NCBI GenBank assembly: GCA_035476575.1
Contig: DATILL010000123.1
Coordinates: 48,103-112,102 of the forward strand
Length of the DNA stretch: 64,000 nt
Reading direction: 5' to 3'
Source: DATILL01 sp035476575
Lineage (GTDB): Bacteria; Actinomycetota; Actinomycetes; Mycobacteriales; JACQDL01
Below the pieces are notes generated by a model. It was not told the DNA's origin. It saw nothing but the letters and a program-made list of their open reading frames with translations, and ran no database searches. Numbering within the stretch: position 1 is the first letter of the stretch; every line of letters starts with the position of its first letter. The translations under genes were made by a program, and so were the position numbers. This document shows, one piece after another, positions 33,665 through 42,733 of the stretch.

Positions 33665-33690
33665 GCCGCGTCGCACCGAGGCGACGCGGC
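33665..33690. terminator. Hairpin terminator between convergent genes
   Basis: A perfect 10-bp GC-rich stem, 33665-33674 with 33681-33690, and a 6-base loop (ACCGAG), between the DUF5703 stop and the S9 peptidase stop at 33726. No T run, as is usual in high-GC genomes. Confidence 0.7.
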
Positions 33691-33725
33691 GATCCAGCCA
33701 GGCGTCGGGAAGGGACGGGCGGGGG

Positions 33726-35702
33726 CTAGCGGGTCAGGGCCAGGCGGGGGATGCCGGGCGGGTCGAAGCCCATCACCTGGCCGTAGAACGACAGCTCGGC
33801 GTGCATGCAGGCGACGATCGTCTCGGCCTTGCGGAAGCCGTGCTGCTCCCCCTCGAAGAGCAGGTAGGCGTACGGGATGCCCTTCTTCGCCATCGCCTCG
33901 GCGAACAGCTCGGCCTGGCTCGGCGGCACCACCGGGTCGTCGGCACCCTGCAGCAGCAGCACCGGGCAGGACAGCGAGTCCACATGCGACAGCGGCGCCC
34001 GCTCGGCGTACGTCTCAGCAGCCGCCGGCAGCGGCCCGACCAGCCCGTCGAGGTAGCGCGACTCGAAGTCGTGCGTGTCGTGCACGAACCGCAGCAGCTC
34101 GGCCACCCCGTAGTACGACGTCCCGCAGGCGAACACGTCGGTGCCCACGAGCGCGGCCAGCGTGGTCCAGCCGCCGGCGCTGCCGCCGCGGATCGCCAGC
34201 CGGCCGCGGTCCGCCTCGCCCCGGTCGGCCAGCGCGAGCACAGCGGCCACGGCGTCCTCGACGTCGATGATCCCCCACTGGCCGCGCAGCCGCTCCCGGT
34301 AGGCCCGGCCGTGCCCGGTCGAGCCGCCGTAGTTCACGTCCAGCACGCCGATGCCGCGGCTGGTGAAGAACGCCTTCTCGACGTCCAGCACGGCCGGGGA
34401 CTGCGACGTCGGCCCGCCGTGCACGAACACGACGTACGGCGGCAGCTCGCCGGCCGGTGCTGTCGCGGTGGGATGGGTCGGCCGGTAGACGTTGGCGTAG
34501 ACCTCGCGGCCGCCGACGCCGGGCAGCGCCACCGGCTCGGGCACCGGCAGGTACGCCGGGTCGGGCCGCTCGTCCTGCGCCCGGCGGAGCACCTGGTGGA
34601 CGCCGGTGGCCAGGTCGAGCCGGATCACCTCGGCGTCCCGGGTCGGCGCGGCCCCGACCGCGGCCAGCACCGTGCCCTCGGCGACCAGGCCGCCGCCCCA
34701 GGCGGTGTACGGCAGGTCGAGGTCGCTCAGCGTGCCGGTGGCCGGGTCGAGCAGGCCGAGCCGCCAGGTTCCGGTGCCGTGCGGTACGGCGATCCGGCCG
34801 TCGTCCAGCAGGGCGTAGAAGCTCGTGCCGAGCAGCCAGAGCGGCCCGCCGAGCTCCTCCTCCCGGGGGCAGAGCGGGTACGGCGGCCCTCCGTCGGCCG
34901 CCAGGCGGTACAGGTTCCACCAGCCGGACCGGTCGGAGACGGCGTACAGCTCGTCCGGACCGGCCCACTCCGGCTGCAGCACCGACTCGGCCGGCCCGCC
35001 GAGGACCGTGCTCGGGACGCCGACGGCGCTGTCCGGGCCGATCTCGGCGACCCGCAGCTTGGTGCCGTCCCACGGCATCCGCGGGTGGTCCCAGGTCAGC
35101 CAGGCGAGCCGGCGGCCGTCCGGGGAGATCCGCGGGTTGGCCAGGAAGTGGCCGTCGCGCAGCAGCTCCGCGACCGGCCCGGAGCCGTCCAGCGGCACCG
35201 AGACGAGCGCCCGCCGGACCGTGCCGCTGGCGTGCGACTCACGCACGCACCACAGCGTGCGGCCATCCGGGTGGAGCAGCAGCTCGGCGTACCGGTCCGC
35301 CGAGGGGCTGGCCGGCTCGGGGGTGAGCGGGACCGGCTGGGCGGCGCCCGGGTCCAGCCGGTAGAGCCGCTGGTCGGCGAAGTTGGCGAAGACCAGCGCG
35401 TGCCCGCGCCCGTCCGGGTCCGGCACGGCAAGCCAGGACCGCCCGCCGTACTCGTGCACCCTGGTGCGAGCGTTCCACGGCGGCGGCAGCAGGTCGTGGC
35501 ACCGCCCGTCCGGAGTGTGCCGGACGACGGTCTGCCGGCCGCCTTCCTCCGGCCGACCCTCCGTCCACCACACCTCGTCTCCGACCGGCGCCGGGAAGCT
35601 CAGCCGGCAGCCGGCCCGGGCCACGTCAGCGGCGGAGATCGGGGACGGCCAGGCGCCGTACGGGATGGTCTGCGGCCCGGTGATCGGGTGCGGCCCGGTC
35701 AT
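33726..35702 (-). CDS. S9 family prolyl oligopeptidase-type serine peptidase
   Basis: 658 residues. A beta-propeller-like N-terminal domain (about 1-400) comes before an alpha/beta-hydrolase domain. The nucleophile Ser is in RLAIRGGSAGGWTTLAAL (GxSxGG), the Asp in LLLQGADDPVVPPSQ and the His in LLFEGEQHGFRKAE. YVVFVHGGPTSQSPAV forms the oxyanion-hole region. No signal peptide, so it probably acts on short cytosolic peptides. It lies 7 bp after the M20 peptidase stop, so both are likely one peptide-catabolism operon. Confidence 0.92.
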   Translation of the reverse strand: MTGPHPITGPQTIPYGAWPSPISAADVARAGCRLSFPAPVGDEVWWTEGRPEEGGRQTVVRHTPDGRCHDLLPPPWNARTRVHEYGGRSWLAVPDPDGRGHALVFANFADQRLYRLDPGAAQPVPLTPEPASPSADRYAELLLHPDGRTLWCVRESHASGTVRRALVSVPLDGSGPVAELLRDGHFLANPRISPDGRRLAWLTWDHPRMPWDGTKLRVAEIGPDSAVGVPSTVLGGPAESVLQPEWAGPDELYAVSDRSGWWNLYRLAADGGPPYPLCPREEELGGPLWLLGTSFYALLDDGRIAVPHGTGTWRLGLLDPATGTLSDLDLPYTAWGGGLVAEGTVLAAVGAAPTRDAEVIRLDLATGVHQVLRRAQDERPDPAYLPVPEPVALPGVGGREVYANVYRPTHPTATAPAGELPPYVVFVHGGPTSQSPAVLDVEKAFFTSRGIGVLDVNYGGSTGHGRAYRERLRGQWGIIDVEDAVAAVLALADRGEADRGRLAIRGGSAGGWTTLAALVGTDVFACGTSYYGVAELLRFVHDTHDFESRYLDGLVGPLPAAAETYAERAPLSHVDSLSCPVLLLQGADDPVVPPSQAELFAEAMAKKGIPYAYLLFEGEQHGFRKAETIVACMHAELSFYGQVMGFDPPGIPRLALTR

Positions 35703-35709
35703 GAGGTGC

Positions 35710-37020
35710 TCAGCTCGCCATGACCAGGCGGTCCAGCACCCGGACGCCGAACTTCAGCCCCTCGATCGGGACCCGCTCGTCGATGCCATGGAAGAGCGCG
35801 GCGAAGTCCAGGTCGGGGGGCAGCAGCAGCGGGGAGAAGCCGAAGCAGCGCATGCCGAGCCGGGCGAAGGACTTGCCGTCCGTGCCGCCGCTCATCAGGT
35901 AGGGCACCGGGTGGGCGTGTGGGTCCTCGGCGCGCAGCGCGGCGCCCATCGCGTCAACCAGCGGCCCGTCGAACGGCGTCTCCAACGCCTGGTCGTGCAC
36001 CAGCCACTCACGCTCGATGGCCGGGCCGATCAGCTCGCTGAGCTGCTTGTCGAACTCCGCCTCCTGGCCGGGCAGGAACCGCCCGTCCACCACCGCCTCG
36101 GCCGTGCCCGGGATGACGTTGGCCTTGTAGCCGGCCGAGAGCATGGTCGGGTTGACCGTGTTGCGCAGCCCCGCGCCGATCATCCGGGAGATCGTGCCGA
36201 GCCGGTCCGGCATGGCTGGGTCGGCCGGGTCCAGGTCGACGCCGAGCGCCTCCGAGACGCCGTCCAGGAAGGCCCGCACCGTGTCGGTGACCACCAGGGG
36301 GAAGCGGTGCCGGCCGAGCCGGGTGACCGCCTCGGCCAGCATCGTCACGGCGTTGTCCTCGTGCACCATCGAGCCGTGCCCGGGACGGGCCTGGGCCCTC
36401 AGCCGCAGCCAGGCCAGGCCCTTCTCGGCGGTCTGGATGAGGTACAGCCGCAGGTCGTCGCGGACCGTCACGGAGAAGCCGCCGACCTCGCTGATCGCCT
36501 CGGTGCAGCCCTCGAACAGCCCTGGGTGGTTGTCGACCAGCCAGCGGGCGCCCTTGCCGCCGCCGGCCTCCTCGTCGGCCACGAAGGCGAGCACGACGTC
36601 GCGCGGCGGCCGGCGACCCTCCCGCTGCCACTGGCGGGCTAAGGCCAGCGTCATCGCGTCCATGTCCTTCATGTCGATCGCGCCGCGGCCCCACAGGTAG
36701 CCGTCACGCTCCTCGCCGGCGAACGGGTGTACCGACCACTCGGCGGGGTCGGCCGGGACGACGTCGAGGTGACCGTGGATCAGCAGCGCGCCGCGGCTGG
36801 GGTCCGCGCCGGGGATGCGGGCGACCACGCTGGTCCGGGTCGGCTCGGACTCCAGCACGATGGGCTCCAGCCCGACCTCGGCGAGCTTGTCCGCGACGTA
36901 CTCTGCCGCCACCCGCTCCCCCGCGCTGGTCTGGGTGGCCCCAGTGTTGGTGGTGTCGATGCGGATCAGGTCGTGGCACAGCTCGACGACCTCGTCCTCG
37001 GCGGTAGGAGTCTCGTTCAC
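35710..37020 (-). CDS. M20 family metallopeptidase
   Basis: 436 residues, GTG start. Two-zinc amidohydrolase of the M20/ArgE/DapE/CPG2 group. The metal-binding His and Asp are in ALLIHGHLDVVPADP (about 79-93), then WGRGAIDMKDMDAM, and the catalytic Glu pair in FVADEEAGGGKGARW (about 147-161). The dimerisation domain spans about 190-320, and the last metal His is in the C-terminal ALFHGIDERVP. First gene of a two-gene operon with the S9 peptidase. An AGGAAGG stretch lies before the GTG. Exact substrate unknown. Confidence 0.92.
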   Translation of the reverse strand: MNETPTAEDEVVELCHDLIRIDTTNTGATQTSAGERVAAEYVADKLAEVGLEPIVLESEPTRTSVVARIPGADPSRGALLIHGHLDVVPADPAEWSVHPFAGEERDGYLWGRGAIDMKDMDAMTLALARQWQREGRRPPRDVVLAFVADEEAGGGKGARWLVDNHPGLFEGCTEAISEVGGFSVTVRDDLRLYLIQTAEKGLAWLRLRAQARPGHGSMVHEDNAVTMLAEAVTRLGRHRFPLVVTDTVRAFLDGVSEALGVDLDPADPAMPDRLGTISRMIGAGLRNTVNPTMLSAGYKANVIPGTAEAVVDGRFLPGQEAEFDKQLSELIGPAIEREWLVHDQALETPFDGPLVDAMGAALRAEDPHAHPVPYLMSGGTDGKSFARLGMRCFGFSPLLLPPDLDFAALFHGIDERVPIEGLKFGVRVLDRLVMAS

Positions 37021-37069
37021 GCCACCTTCCTACCAGCGTCGGGCGGAACCCGCGGCGTGGTAAGGCCGT

Positions 37070-37099
37070 TTGAGAGCCACAGGCAGGGTCGGATAGAGT
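37070..37099 (+). promoter_or_regulatory. Sigma-70-type promoter of tRNA-Leu
   Basis: TTGAGA at 37070-37075 and TAGAGT at 37094-37099 with an 18-bp spacer, 28 bp before the mature tRNA start. The clearest two-box housekeeping promoter in the window. Confidence 0.7.
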
Positions 37100-37127
37100 G
37101 ACGGCTCGCGGGGCGTAGCTCCCGTGC

Positions 37128-37214
37128 GTCCGGGTGGCGGAATGGCAGACGCGCTAGCTTGAGGTGCTAGTGCCCGACAAGGGCGTGGGGGTTCAAGTCC
37201 CCCCTCGGACACCA
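37128..37214 (+). tRNA. tRNA-Leu (anticodon GAG)
   Basis: Acceptor GTCCGGG pairs with CTCGGAC (one G-U), and the CCA end is encoded. The anticodon loop TTGAGGT lies between CTAGC and GCTAG. A long variable arm (class II, about 37171-37186) and the T loop GTTCAAGTC are present. It reads CUC/CUU leucine codons. Confidence 0.95.
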
Positions 37215-37307
37215 CACGGTGGCATACCTGCCACATCTGACGTACCAGTGTTCAGGTGCGCTCTACCACATGGAGCGCACAGCTTCTGCCGGTAGGGACC
37301 CCGCAGC

Positions 37308-37799
37308 GTGGGGGTGTCGGCGGTGAGCGTGGCCGTGATCGCCCCAGTTGTCCCGCCGCTGCTATCCCGTGGTGGCCGGGCGGCGGAAGCCTCGGGCGTA
37401 GTGTCGGCGGCTCGTCGGCCGTTGCCTCTGCCATCGTTGATCACCCGGCGCACGTCCCCGGTCGTCTACGGGCTGTCTGCGCTGGATGACCGCGGCCGCA
37501 TCGCGGATCGTGTCGTCATGCGGGCGTTGAGCTGGTCGGCCGGGCTCCGCCTCGACATCTGTGAAGCCACCGGCTTTCTCATGGTCCGACCGCACGACCA
37601 CGGCGAGTTTGAGGTCACGAGCCAAGGCCACCTCCGTATACCCGCTCCCCTACGCCACCGATGCGGCCTACAAACCGGTGATCGGGTCCTGCCCGCCGCC
37701 GACCCCACCCGATCCCGGCTCGCCGTCTACCCGCCTGCTGTTCTCGACGCCCTCATCACCCAGCACCCCGACGACCCGATGGACGGTGAACCCATATGA
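37308..37799 (+). CDS. AbrB/MazE/SpoVT-type DNA-binding protein
   Basis: Up to 163 residues; the start is uncertain (GTG 37308 or a later GTG). The C-terminal half carries the swapped-hairpin AbrB pattern FEVTSQGHLRIPAPLRHRCG, then LQTGDRVLPAADPTRSRLAV (about 101-141). The preceding SSPVVYGLSALD-like segment (here RTSPVVYGLSALDDRGRIAD) is typical of an actinomycete group often found with site-specific integrases. It follows tRNA-Leu by about 90 bp, but no integrase is present. May be a leftover of an integrated element. Confidence 0.65.
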   Translation: MGVSAVSVAVIAPVVPPLLSRGGRAAEASGVVSAARRPLPLPSLITRRTSPVVYGLSALDDRGRIADRVVMRALSWSAGLRLDICEATGFLMVRPHDHGEFEVTSQGHLRIPAPLRHRCGLQTGDRVLPAADPTRSRLAVYPPAVLDALITQHPDDPMDGEPI

Positions 37800-37830
37800 C
37801 CACCCACCAACTTGAGGTTGCCTGATTGGG

Positions 37831-38526
37831 ATGGTGGAGATGGACGGCATGTTCAGGGCGCTCGCCGACGCGAGCCGGCGCTGCCTGCTCGACGCGCTGA
37901 ACGGGCGCAACGGGCATACGCTGCGGGAGTTGTGCGCGGTCCTGGACACCACGCGTCAGGCCGTGACGAAGCACCTGGTGGTCCTCGAGGAGGCCGGACT
38001 GGTCGCGACGACGTGGCGCGGCCGGGAGAAGCTGCACTACCTCAACGCGGCACCCATCAACGACGTCGCCGATCGATGGATCCGTCAGTACGACCGCGGC
38101 CGCGCCCACGCGCTCGCGGACCTCAAGAGAGCCCTGGAGGAGCCCCCCCGTGAGCCAGACCGAGTTCGTGTACCAGACCTACATCCGCACCACGCCGGAG
38201 AAGCTGTGGCAGGCGCTGACCAAGCCGGCGTTCATCGCCCGGTACTTCGACGGCGGCGGGCCACGGTCCGACTTCCAGAAGGGCTCACCCATCACCTGGA
38301 AGATGGGGCCGGACGACGGGCCGCACGACTGGGACCAGCGGGTTCTAGAGTCCGAGCCACACCGGAAGCTCTCCTACACCTGGCACAACTACCAGCCGGA
38401 GATGGCGGAGATGTTCGGGTGGAGCGACCAGAAGCTCGCCGAACTCCAGCAAGAGAAGATCTCGAAGGTGACTTTCGATATCGAGGAGATGACGCCGAGC
38501 GCGGTCAAGCTCACCGTCACCCATGA
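37831..38526 (+). CDS. ArsR-family repressor, probably frameshifted at its C-terminus
   Basis: The first about 105 codons are a normal ArsR winged helix: MFRALADASRRCLLDALN, HTLRELCAVLDTTRQAVTKH (recognition helix), LEEAGLVATTWRGREKLHYL. Starts at 37831, 37840 or 37849 are possible; the last has GGAG at 9 nt. Relatives stop near the ATG or GTG of the following SRPBCC gene. Here the frame passes a run of seven C (38143-38149) and continues antisense-like for 125 more codons within the next gene. One extra C would place TGA at 38151 and restore a 4-base GTGA overlap. It likely regulates the adjacent SRPBCC gene. Confidence 0.75.
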   Translation: MVEMDGMFRALADASRRCLLDALNGRNGHTLRELCAVLDTTRQAVTKHLVVLEEAGLVATTWRGREKLHYLNAAPINDVADRWIRQYDRGRAHALADLKRALEEPPREPDRVRVPDLHPHHAGEAVAGADQAGVHRPVLRRRRATVRLPEGLTHHLEDGAGRRAARLGPAGSRVRATPEALLHLAQLPAGDGGDVRVERPEARRTPAREDLEGDFRYRGDDAERGQAHRHP

Positions 38527-38668
38527 CGACTTCGAGCCGGGCAGCGAGATGCTCAAGGGCGTACGCGAAGGCTGGGCCGGCATCCTGTCCAACCTGAAGT
38601 CCCTGCTGGAGACGGGGCGGACCGTGTCCGAGGAGGATGCCCCGCAGGGGTCGTCGGCGCCCGCCTGA
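38150..38668 (+). CDS. AHSA1-type SRPBCC domain protein
   Basis: 172 residues, GTG start. The N-terminal FVYQTYIRTTPEKLWQALTK and ARYFDGGGPRSDFQKGSP and the strand LSYTWHNYQPEM are typical of Aha1/START-like proteins. The C-terminal VREGWAGILSNLKSLLETG helix closes the hydrophobic pocket. ArsR-SRPBCC pairs are common and usually respond to small molecules or stress. The ligand is unknown. Confidence 0.85.
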   Translation: MSQTEFVYQTYIRTTPEKLWQALTKPAFIARYFDGGGPRSDFQKGSPITWKMGPDDGPHDWDQRVLESEPHRKLSYTWHNYQPEMAEMFGWSDQKLAELQQEKISKVTFDIEEMTPSAVKLTVTHDDFEPGSEMLKGVREGWAGILSNLKSLLETGRTVSEEDAPQGSSAPA

Positions 38669-38835
38669 AATCCGGCTGCGCCCGCGCTGCCGGGACTCCC
38701 ACCCCCATGGCGACAGACCCTTGAGGCGGCTGTACGGCTGACACGATCCGCACCGCCGGGGCACTGGCCTCGTGCTGTCAGCTACAGCACCACGAACACG
38801 TCCGGAGACACGGGATGCCGCCCCGGTGGCGGGCA

Positions 38836-39771
38836 TCATCGTCGGTCTCCGTCGGCGACGATGAGGGGCCGGAGGGTTCGGTGAGCGATTCGCAGGCCGG
38901 TCTGCACGCGTTGGTCGATGCCACCCCAGACCGGATCCTCATGCTCAACGGAGAGCACTCCGTTGAATCCGCCTTCGGACAGGGTGTCGACGAGGCGTCG
39001 CCAGTCGATGTCGCAGAGGCCAGGCACGCGGTAGCGCCACCAGCCGACGTCCCACGGGTCGGGTCGGTCGACGGCCCTGCCTGGATAGCCGTAGCGGTTG
39101 CGCTGGCCCGGGAATACCTGGATGTCCTTGGCTTGGGCGTGCGGGATGTGATCGAGGTACGGGCGGATGGCGACGATCGGGTCGATGCCCATCCACACCA
39201 GGTGCGAGGGATCGAAGTTCAGGTACAGGCCGAGGGAGAACATCCATTCCCACAGCTCAGGAGAGTATGCGAGGTTGCCGGGATAGCCGTCGGGGCGCCA
39301 GCCCTCCATGACGCAGTTCTCGATGATGATGCGGACGCCCTTGTGGTGGGCGAATTAGACGAGCGGCGGGAAGATCTTCTCGGCGTCTCGGAGGTTGTCG
39401 GTGATGGTCTTGCCGGGGTCGCGGTCGATGAAGGTGCCGACCGTCGGCGCGCCGACCAGCGCGGCCGCCTTGATGCATGCACGGAGTTGGTCATTCACCG
39501 CCTGTCGCTCGTTCGGATCCGAGTGCAGGTTGTTGTCGTAGTAGGCCAGCGAGGACAGCGTCAGGCCGTGCCGGTCGAATAGGGCGCATACCTCGTCGGC
39601 CTGGGCGGGGCCGAACGCTTCAGCGCGGAGGTGGGTCGCGGTGAAGGGCCGGTCGCCGAGGTCCGGCCAGGCGGCGACCTCCAGCGCCTCGAACCCGGTC
39701 CGGGACGCACATCGGGCGACGTCGTCCAGGCTCCAGGTGGGTAGGCAGGCGGTGAGAAATCCGAGTTTCAT
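38836..39771 (-). pseudogene. Sugar phosphate isomerase/epimerase (TIM barrel) broken by an in-frame TAA
   Basis: A continuous frame of 311 codons from ATG 39771 (MKLGFLTACLPTWSLDD) to the stop near 38836, interrupted by TAA at 39355-39357 between EKIFPPLV and FAHHKGVRIIIENC. A GAA-to-TAA change would explain it. The part after the stop keeps LNFDPSHLVWMGIDP and AQAKDIQVFPGQ, with metal ligands of the xylose isomerase-like fold (Glu of IIIENC, Asp of NFDPSH, His and Asp later). The promoter side is occupied by IS66, which starts 45 bp upstream of the ATG, so transcription is probably lost too. Confidence 0.85.
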
Positions 39772-39815
39772 GCGGGCACCCCCACCCAACGGTCGTTGGC
39801 CGCGGACTCGACGAC

Positions 39816-41670
39816 GGTAAGTATTCGGTGAGGGCGTGGGGATGCGCGCCAGCAGGCCCGGCCGGTGGGTGCTGGTGGCCGGGTGCGCGGGTTGGTCCGG
39901 GAGGTTTCGGGGTTACGGTGGGGCGGCGGGGTCGGTGATCTTGGGTGGGTCGTGGTCTTGGCTGCCGGTGGTGTCGGTTGTGGCGGTGGTCCAGGGTAGG
40001 AATGGTTGCAGGGCTGGGCCTTCGGGGGGTTTGCCGCCTGCGGTGGCGCAGGCTTGGAGGTAGTTGGTGAGGTAGGTGAGGGGTTCGTGGTGGTGACGTT
40101 CGGCGGTGACGGTGATGGTCCAGACGCGGGCGGCCAGGTGTGCGGACCATTCGGCGTGGCTGCCGTAGTAGTTTTTCCGGCCGACGACGGGGGTGCGGAG
40201 GGCGCGTTCGGATTTGTTGTTGTCCAGGTCGAGGTCGGGGAGGTCGCGGTGGCGGACCAGGCCGTCCCATTCGCGGTCGAGGGTGGCCAGGACCTTCTTC
40301 GCGGCGGGGTGCAGGCCGGGGGAGCGCATCTGGTCGCGGCGGGCGGTGTCGATGGCGGTCAGGGCCTGCTCGAACTGGGCCTGGGCCTGGGCGGTGGTGT
40401 ACTGGTCGGTGGCGAGTTCGGCGGCGGCGATGGCTCGGTGGGCCAGGTACAGGTCCGCGATCCGGGTGACCCACGCGTCGCGCCAGTACCGTAGCTGCTG
40501 GTGTGCGTCGCCGGCGCGGATGAAGTACCGCCGGATGTGAGCCCAGCACCACAGCGGGTCCACGCCTTCCACCCGGGCCAGTGACTGGTAGGCGGTGTAG
40601 AAGTCCGTGGACAGCACCAGCCGCCGCCCCTGCGGCAAGCTCGCCTCGGCCCGGTCGATCCCGAAGTGGCGGTCCAGCACCGCGGCCGAGCGGGTGGGAT
40701 CCATCCGGAACACCACCGTGTCGGCGGCGAGGAACACCCACAGCCACCACCGATGGCCGTCCTTGTCCTCGGTCTGTTCGAAGACCCGCCAACTGGTCTC
40801 ATCGGCGTGCACGTGCACCGCCCGGGCATTGCGGGCGACGATCGCCTCCTCCAGCGGCACCAGCAGATCCGCGACCGCCCGTAACGCACCCGCCACGGTG
40901 CCTTCGGCCACATCCAGCCCGTCGGCGGCCAACGCGCGGGCGATCCGGTGCACCGGCAGACCCAGCACATACTTCTGATACAGCAACCGGGCCAAGAACC
41001 CCGCGGTGAACCGGCCCTTCGCGACCGGGTTCGGCGGCACCGCCGCGATCACCGTGCGTGGCCCCGGGCAGTCACACCGGCGCCGGTACCGCAACCTGCG
41101 GTGCACGATCCGGATAATCGTCACCTGCCAGTCGATCTGCTCACTGCACTGCGACCCCAGGAACTCAAACTCCCGCCCGCACCCCGCACACACCCGCTGC
41201 CCCGCCGGCACATCATGGACCTCCTCCCGCGTCTTCAGATGCGAGTAGTCCCGCCGGCCATGCCCCTTACTCCCCGGCCGCTGACCCCGCGGACGCCCCT
41301 GCCCACCACGACCATCCGGTTCTGCCAGGTCACCCCCGGCAACCGGACCCCCACCCGAGCCAGAACACGTCTTCTCCGAAGACTGACCGAACAGCATCCG
41401 GCTGAGCACCGCGACCTGCTCCACCAACTCCGAGATCCGCGCCTCCGCCACCACCAAACGCTCCTCGGCCCGCTCCGCCCGCTCACGCCAGTACGCCACC
41501 CCGACGGCATCATCGATCACAGTCTCTGCGGACACGCCGCCCACAACACACCACCGCAACCACAAACGCCACGAACCACGCCGAGCACGTCACACAACCA
41601 CCCACGACCCCGACAGCCACCACCCGCCCCCGGGCGCCAGACCAACCCACCGGATCACCGAATACTTACC
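39816..41670. mobile_element. Complete IS66-family insertion sequence
   Basis: 1,855 bp bounded by perfect 16-bp inverted repeats at 39816-39831 and 41655-41670 (outer end GGTAAGTATTCGGTGA). It contains only the large transposase gene, as in the IS66 subgroup without tnpA/tnpB. The flanking 8 bases (39808-39815 and 41671-41678) do not form a clear direct duplication, so a later rearrangement is likely. Confidence 0.85.
39913..41565 (-). CDS. IS66 family transposase
   Basis: 550 residues. The N-terminal leucine-zipper-like coil (RAERAEERLVVAEARISELV) ends in LSRMLFGQSSEKT, the IS66 signature. The zinc-finger region CAGCGREFEF follows. The DDE core has HVHADETSWRVFEQ (first Asp), LSTDFYTAYQSLA (second Asp) with WCWAHIRRYF, and NNKSERALRTPVVGRKNYYG (Glu). 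No frameshift, so it may be active. Confidence 0.92.
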   Translation of the reverse strand: MWLRWCVVGGVSAETVIDDAVGVAYWRERAERAEERLVVAEARISELVEQVAVLSRMLFGQSSEKTCSGSGGGPVAGGDLAEPDGRGGQGRPRGQRPGSKGHGRRDYSHLKTREEVHDVPAGQRVCAGCGREFEFLGSQCSEQIDWQVTIIRIVHRRLRYRRRCDCPGPRTVIAAVPPNPVAKGRFTAGFLARLLYQKYVLGLPVHRIARALAADGLDVAEGTVAGALRAVADLLVPLEEAIVARNARAVHVHADETSWRVFEQTEDKDGHRWWLWVFLAADTVVFRMDPTRSAAVLDRHFGIDRAEASLPQGRRLVLSTDFYTAYQSLARVEGVDPLWCWAHIRRYFIRAGDAHQQLRYWRDAWVTRIADLYLAHRAIAAAELATDQYTTAQAQAQFEQALTAIDTARRDQMRSPGLHPAAKKVLATLDREWDGLVRHRDLPDLDLDNNKSERALRTPVVGRKNYYGSHAEWSAHLAARVWTITVTAERHHHEPLTYLTNYLQACATAGGKPPEGPALQPFLPWTTATTDTTGSQDHDPPKITDPAAPP

Positions 41671-41923
41671 TCCAACACAATCCTATCGAGCGTCGCGATG
41701 ACCATTTGACGCCGCCATCAGATACCGCGGAAAGAGTGCCAAGCAGGCCCCGGTCTCCCATCTCTGACCCACGGTGCAAAGTAGCTGCGGGGCGGCCGGT
41801 CACCCTGCTCGTGGGCCTCGCGCAGCCGCTCGCGCTCGTCGAGCGCCTCCGGTTCCAGCGCCATGCGCATCGCCGAGGAGGCGGGGAGACCGCCTGGACG
41901 GGCTCCCCGGTCGTCAGCGTCTC
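41671..41923. other. Gap between IS66 and the reductase gene, gene debris
   Basis: A short reverse frame (about 41718-41890) contains MRMALEPEALDERERLREAH, which looks like the tail of a real protein, but I cannot name the family. No intact gene. Probably the remains of a gene cut by IS66. Confidence 0.3.
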
Positions 41924-42490
41924 CTAGCCGCGTACGGGCTCGTAGCGCAGGAGGACCGCGCCCGACGAGAAGGTGCGGTTCTCCACCAGCTCCAGCTTCA
42001 GCCACTTGTCCAGTGACGGGAAGAACGGGGTGCCGCCGCCGATCGCGACCGGCGTGACCAGCACCTGGAACTCGTCCACGAGGCCGGCCCGGACCAGGGG
42101 CGCGGCGAGCGTGGCGCCACCCACCTCCATCAGGCCGTCGGTCTCGGCCTTGAGCCTCCTCGCGACCTCGACGACGTCACCCCGCTCCAACCTGGAGTTC
42201 CAGTCGACCGACTCCAGGGTCTGCGAGAACACCACCTTCGGCATCGCGAGCCACAGCCGGGCGTACTCGGCCTCCACCGGGGGCACGCCGGGTGCCTGGC
42301 CGGCGGTCGGCCAGTGGGCCGACATCAGCTCGTACAGCTTCCGGCCGTACAGCGACAGCGCGATGTCCCTGGTCCGGTCGTTCCAGTACTGGTGCAACTC
42401 GTCGTCCGGCACGCTCCAGCCGAGGTCGCCGTTCGCGTCGGTGGTGTAGCCGTCCACCGAGACGTTCATGCCATAGGTCAGCTTTCCCAT
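41924..42490 (-). CDS. Dihydrofolate reductase/RibD-C family protein
   Basis: 188 residues. The start KLTYGMNVSVDGYTTDANGD is the usual entry of the RibD C-terminal/DHFR-like group. LYGRKLYELMSAHW, KVVFSQTLESVDWNS, LMEVGGATLAAPLVRAGLVD and VAIGGGTPFF form the NADPH-binding fold. Substrate unknown; many are regulator-linked reductases. It appears complete. A second member lies at 47792-48376. Confidence 0.85.
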   Translation of the reverse strand: MGKLTYGMNVSVDGYTTDANGDLGWSVPDDELHQYWNDRTRDIALSLYGRKLYELMSAHWPTAGQAPGVPPVEAEYARLWLAMPKVVFSQTLESVDWNSRLERGDVVEVARRLKAETDGLMEVGGATLAAPLVRAGLVDEFQVLVTPVAIGGGTPFFPSLDKWLKLELVENRTFSSGAVLLRYEPVRG

Positions 42491-42569
42491 GGCAGTACAG
42501 ACTGCCGGGTCGGGAGAAACTCATCGGGGTTGGGCGGTGTTGGATTGCCTCGCTCCGCTCGCGCGGCGC

Positions 42570-42733
42570 GGGCCTGTACCCGGCGTCCTCCCGGATCTCC
42601 ACGTCGCCACGCGGCACCCGCCTGCCCCACTCGGCGGCCTCCGCGCGGGAGTCGACCTCCGGCAGCCAGAAGCCGGCGGCGAGGTCACCGGCCGGCAGCA
42701 CCCCCGCCCGCACCAGTTCGTCGTGGTAGGGCG
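42570..42733 (-). pseudogene. YCII-domain protein fragment
   Basis: About 55 codons read YHDELVRAGVLPAG, then FWLPEVDSRAEAAEWGRRVP and GDVEIRED, the C-terminal half of a YCII/DGPF-type small protein. The N-terminal half with its catalytic-like His/Asp is missing, and the frame runs past the normal end. Confidence 0.55.

Noticed and set aside
37070..37214. tRNA-Ser in place of tRNA-Leu (both have long variable arms)
   Set aside because: The loop TTGAGGT places GAG at the anticodon, which is leucine.
39808..41678. 8-bp target duplication around IS66
   Set aside because: The two flanks agree at only 5 of 8 positions.
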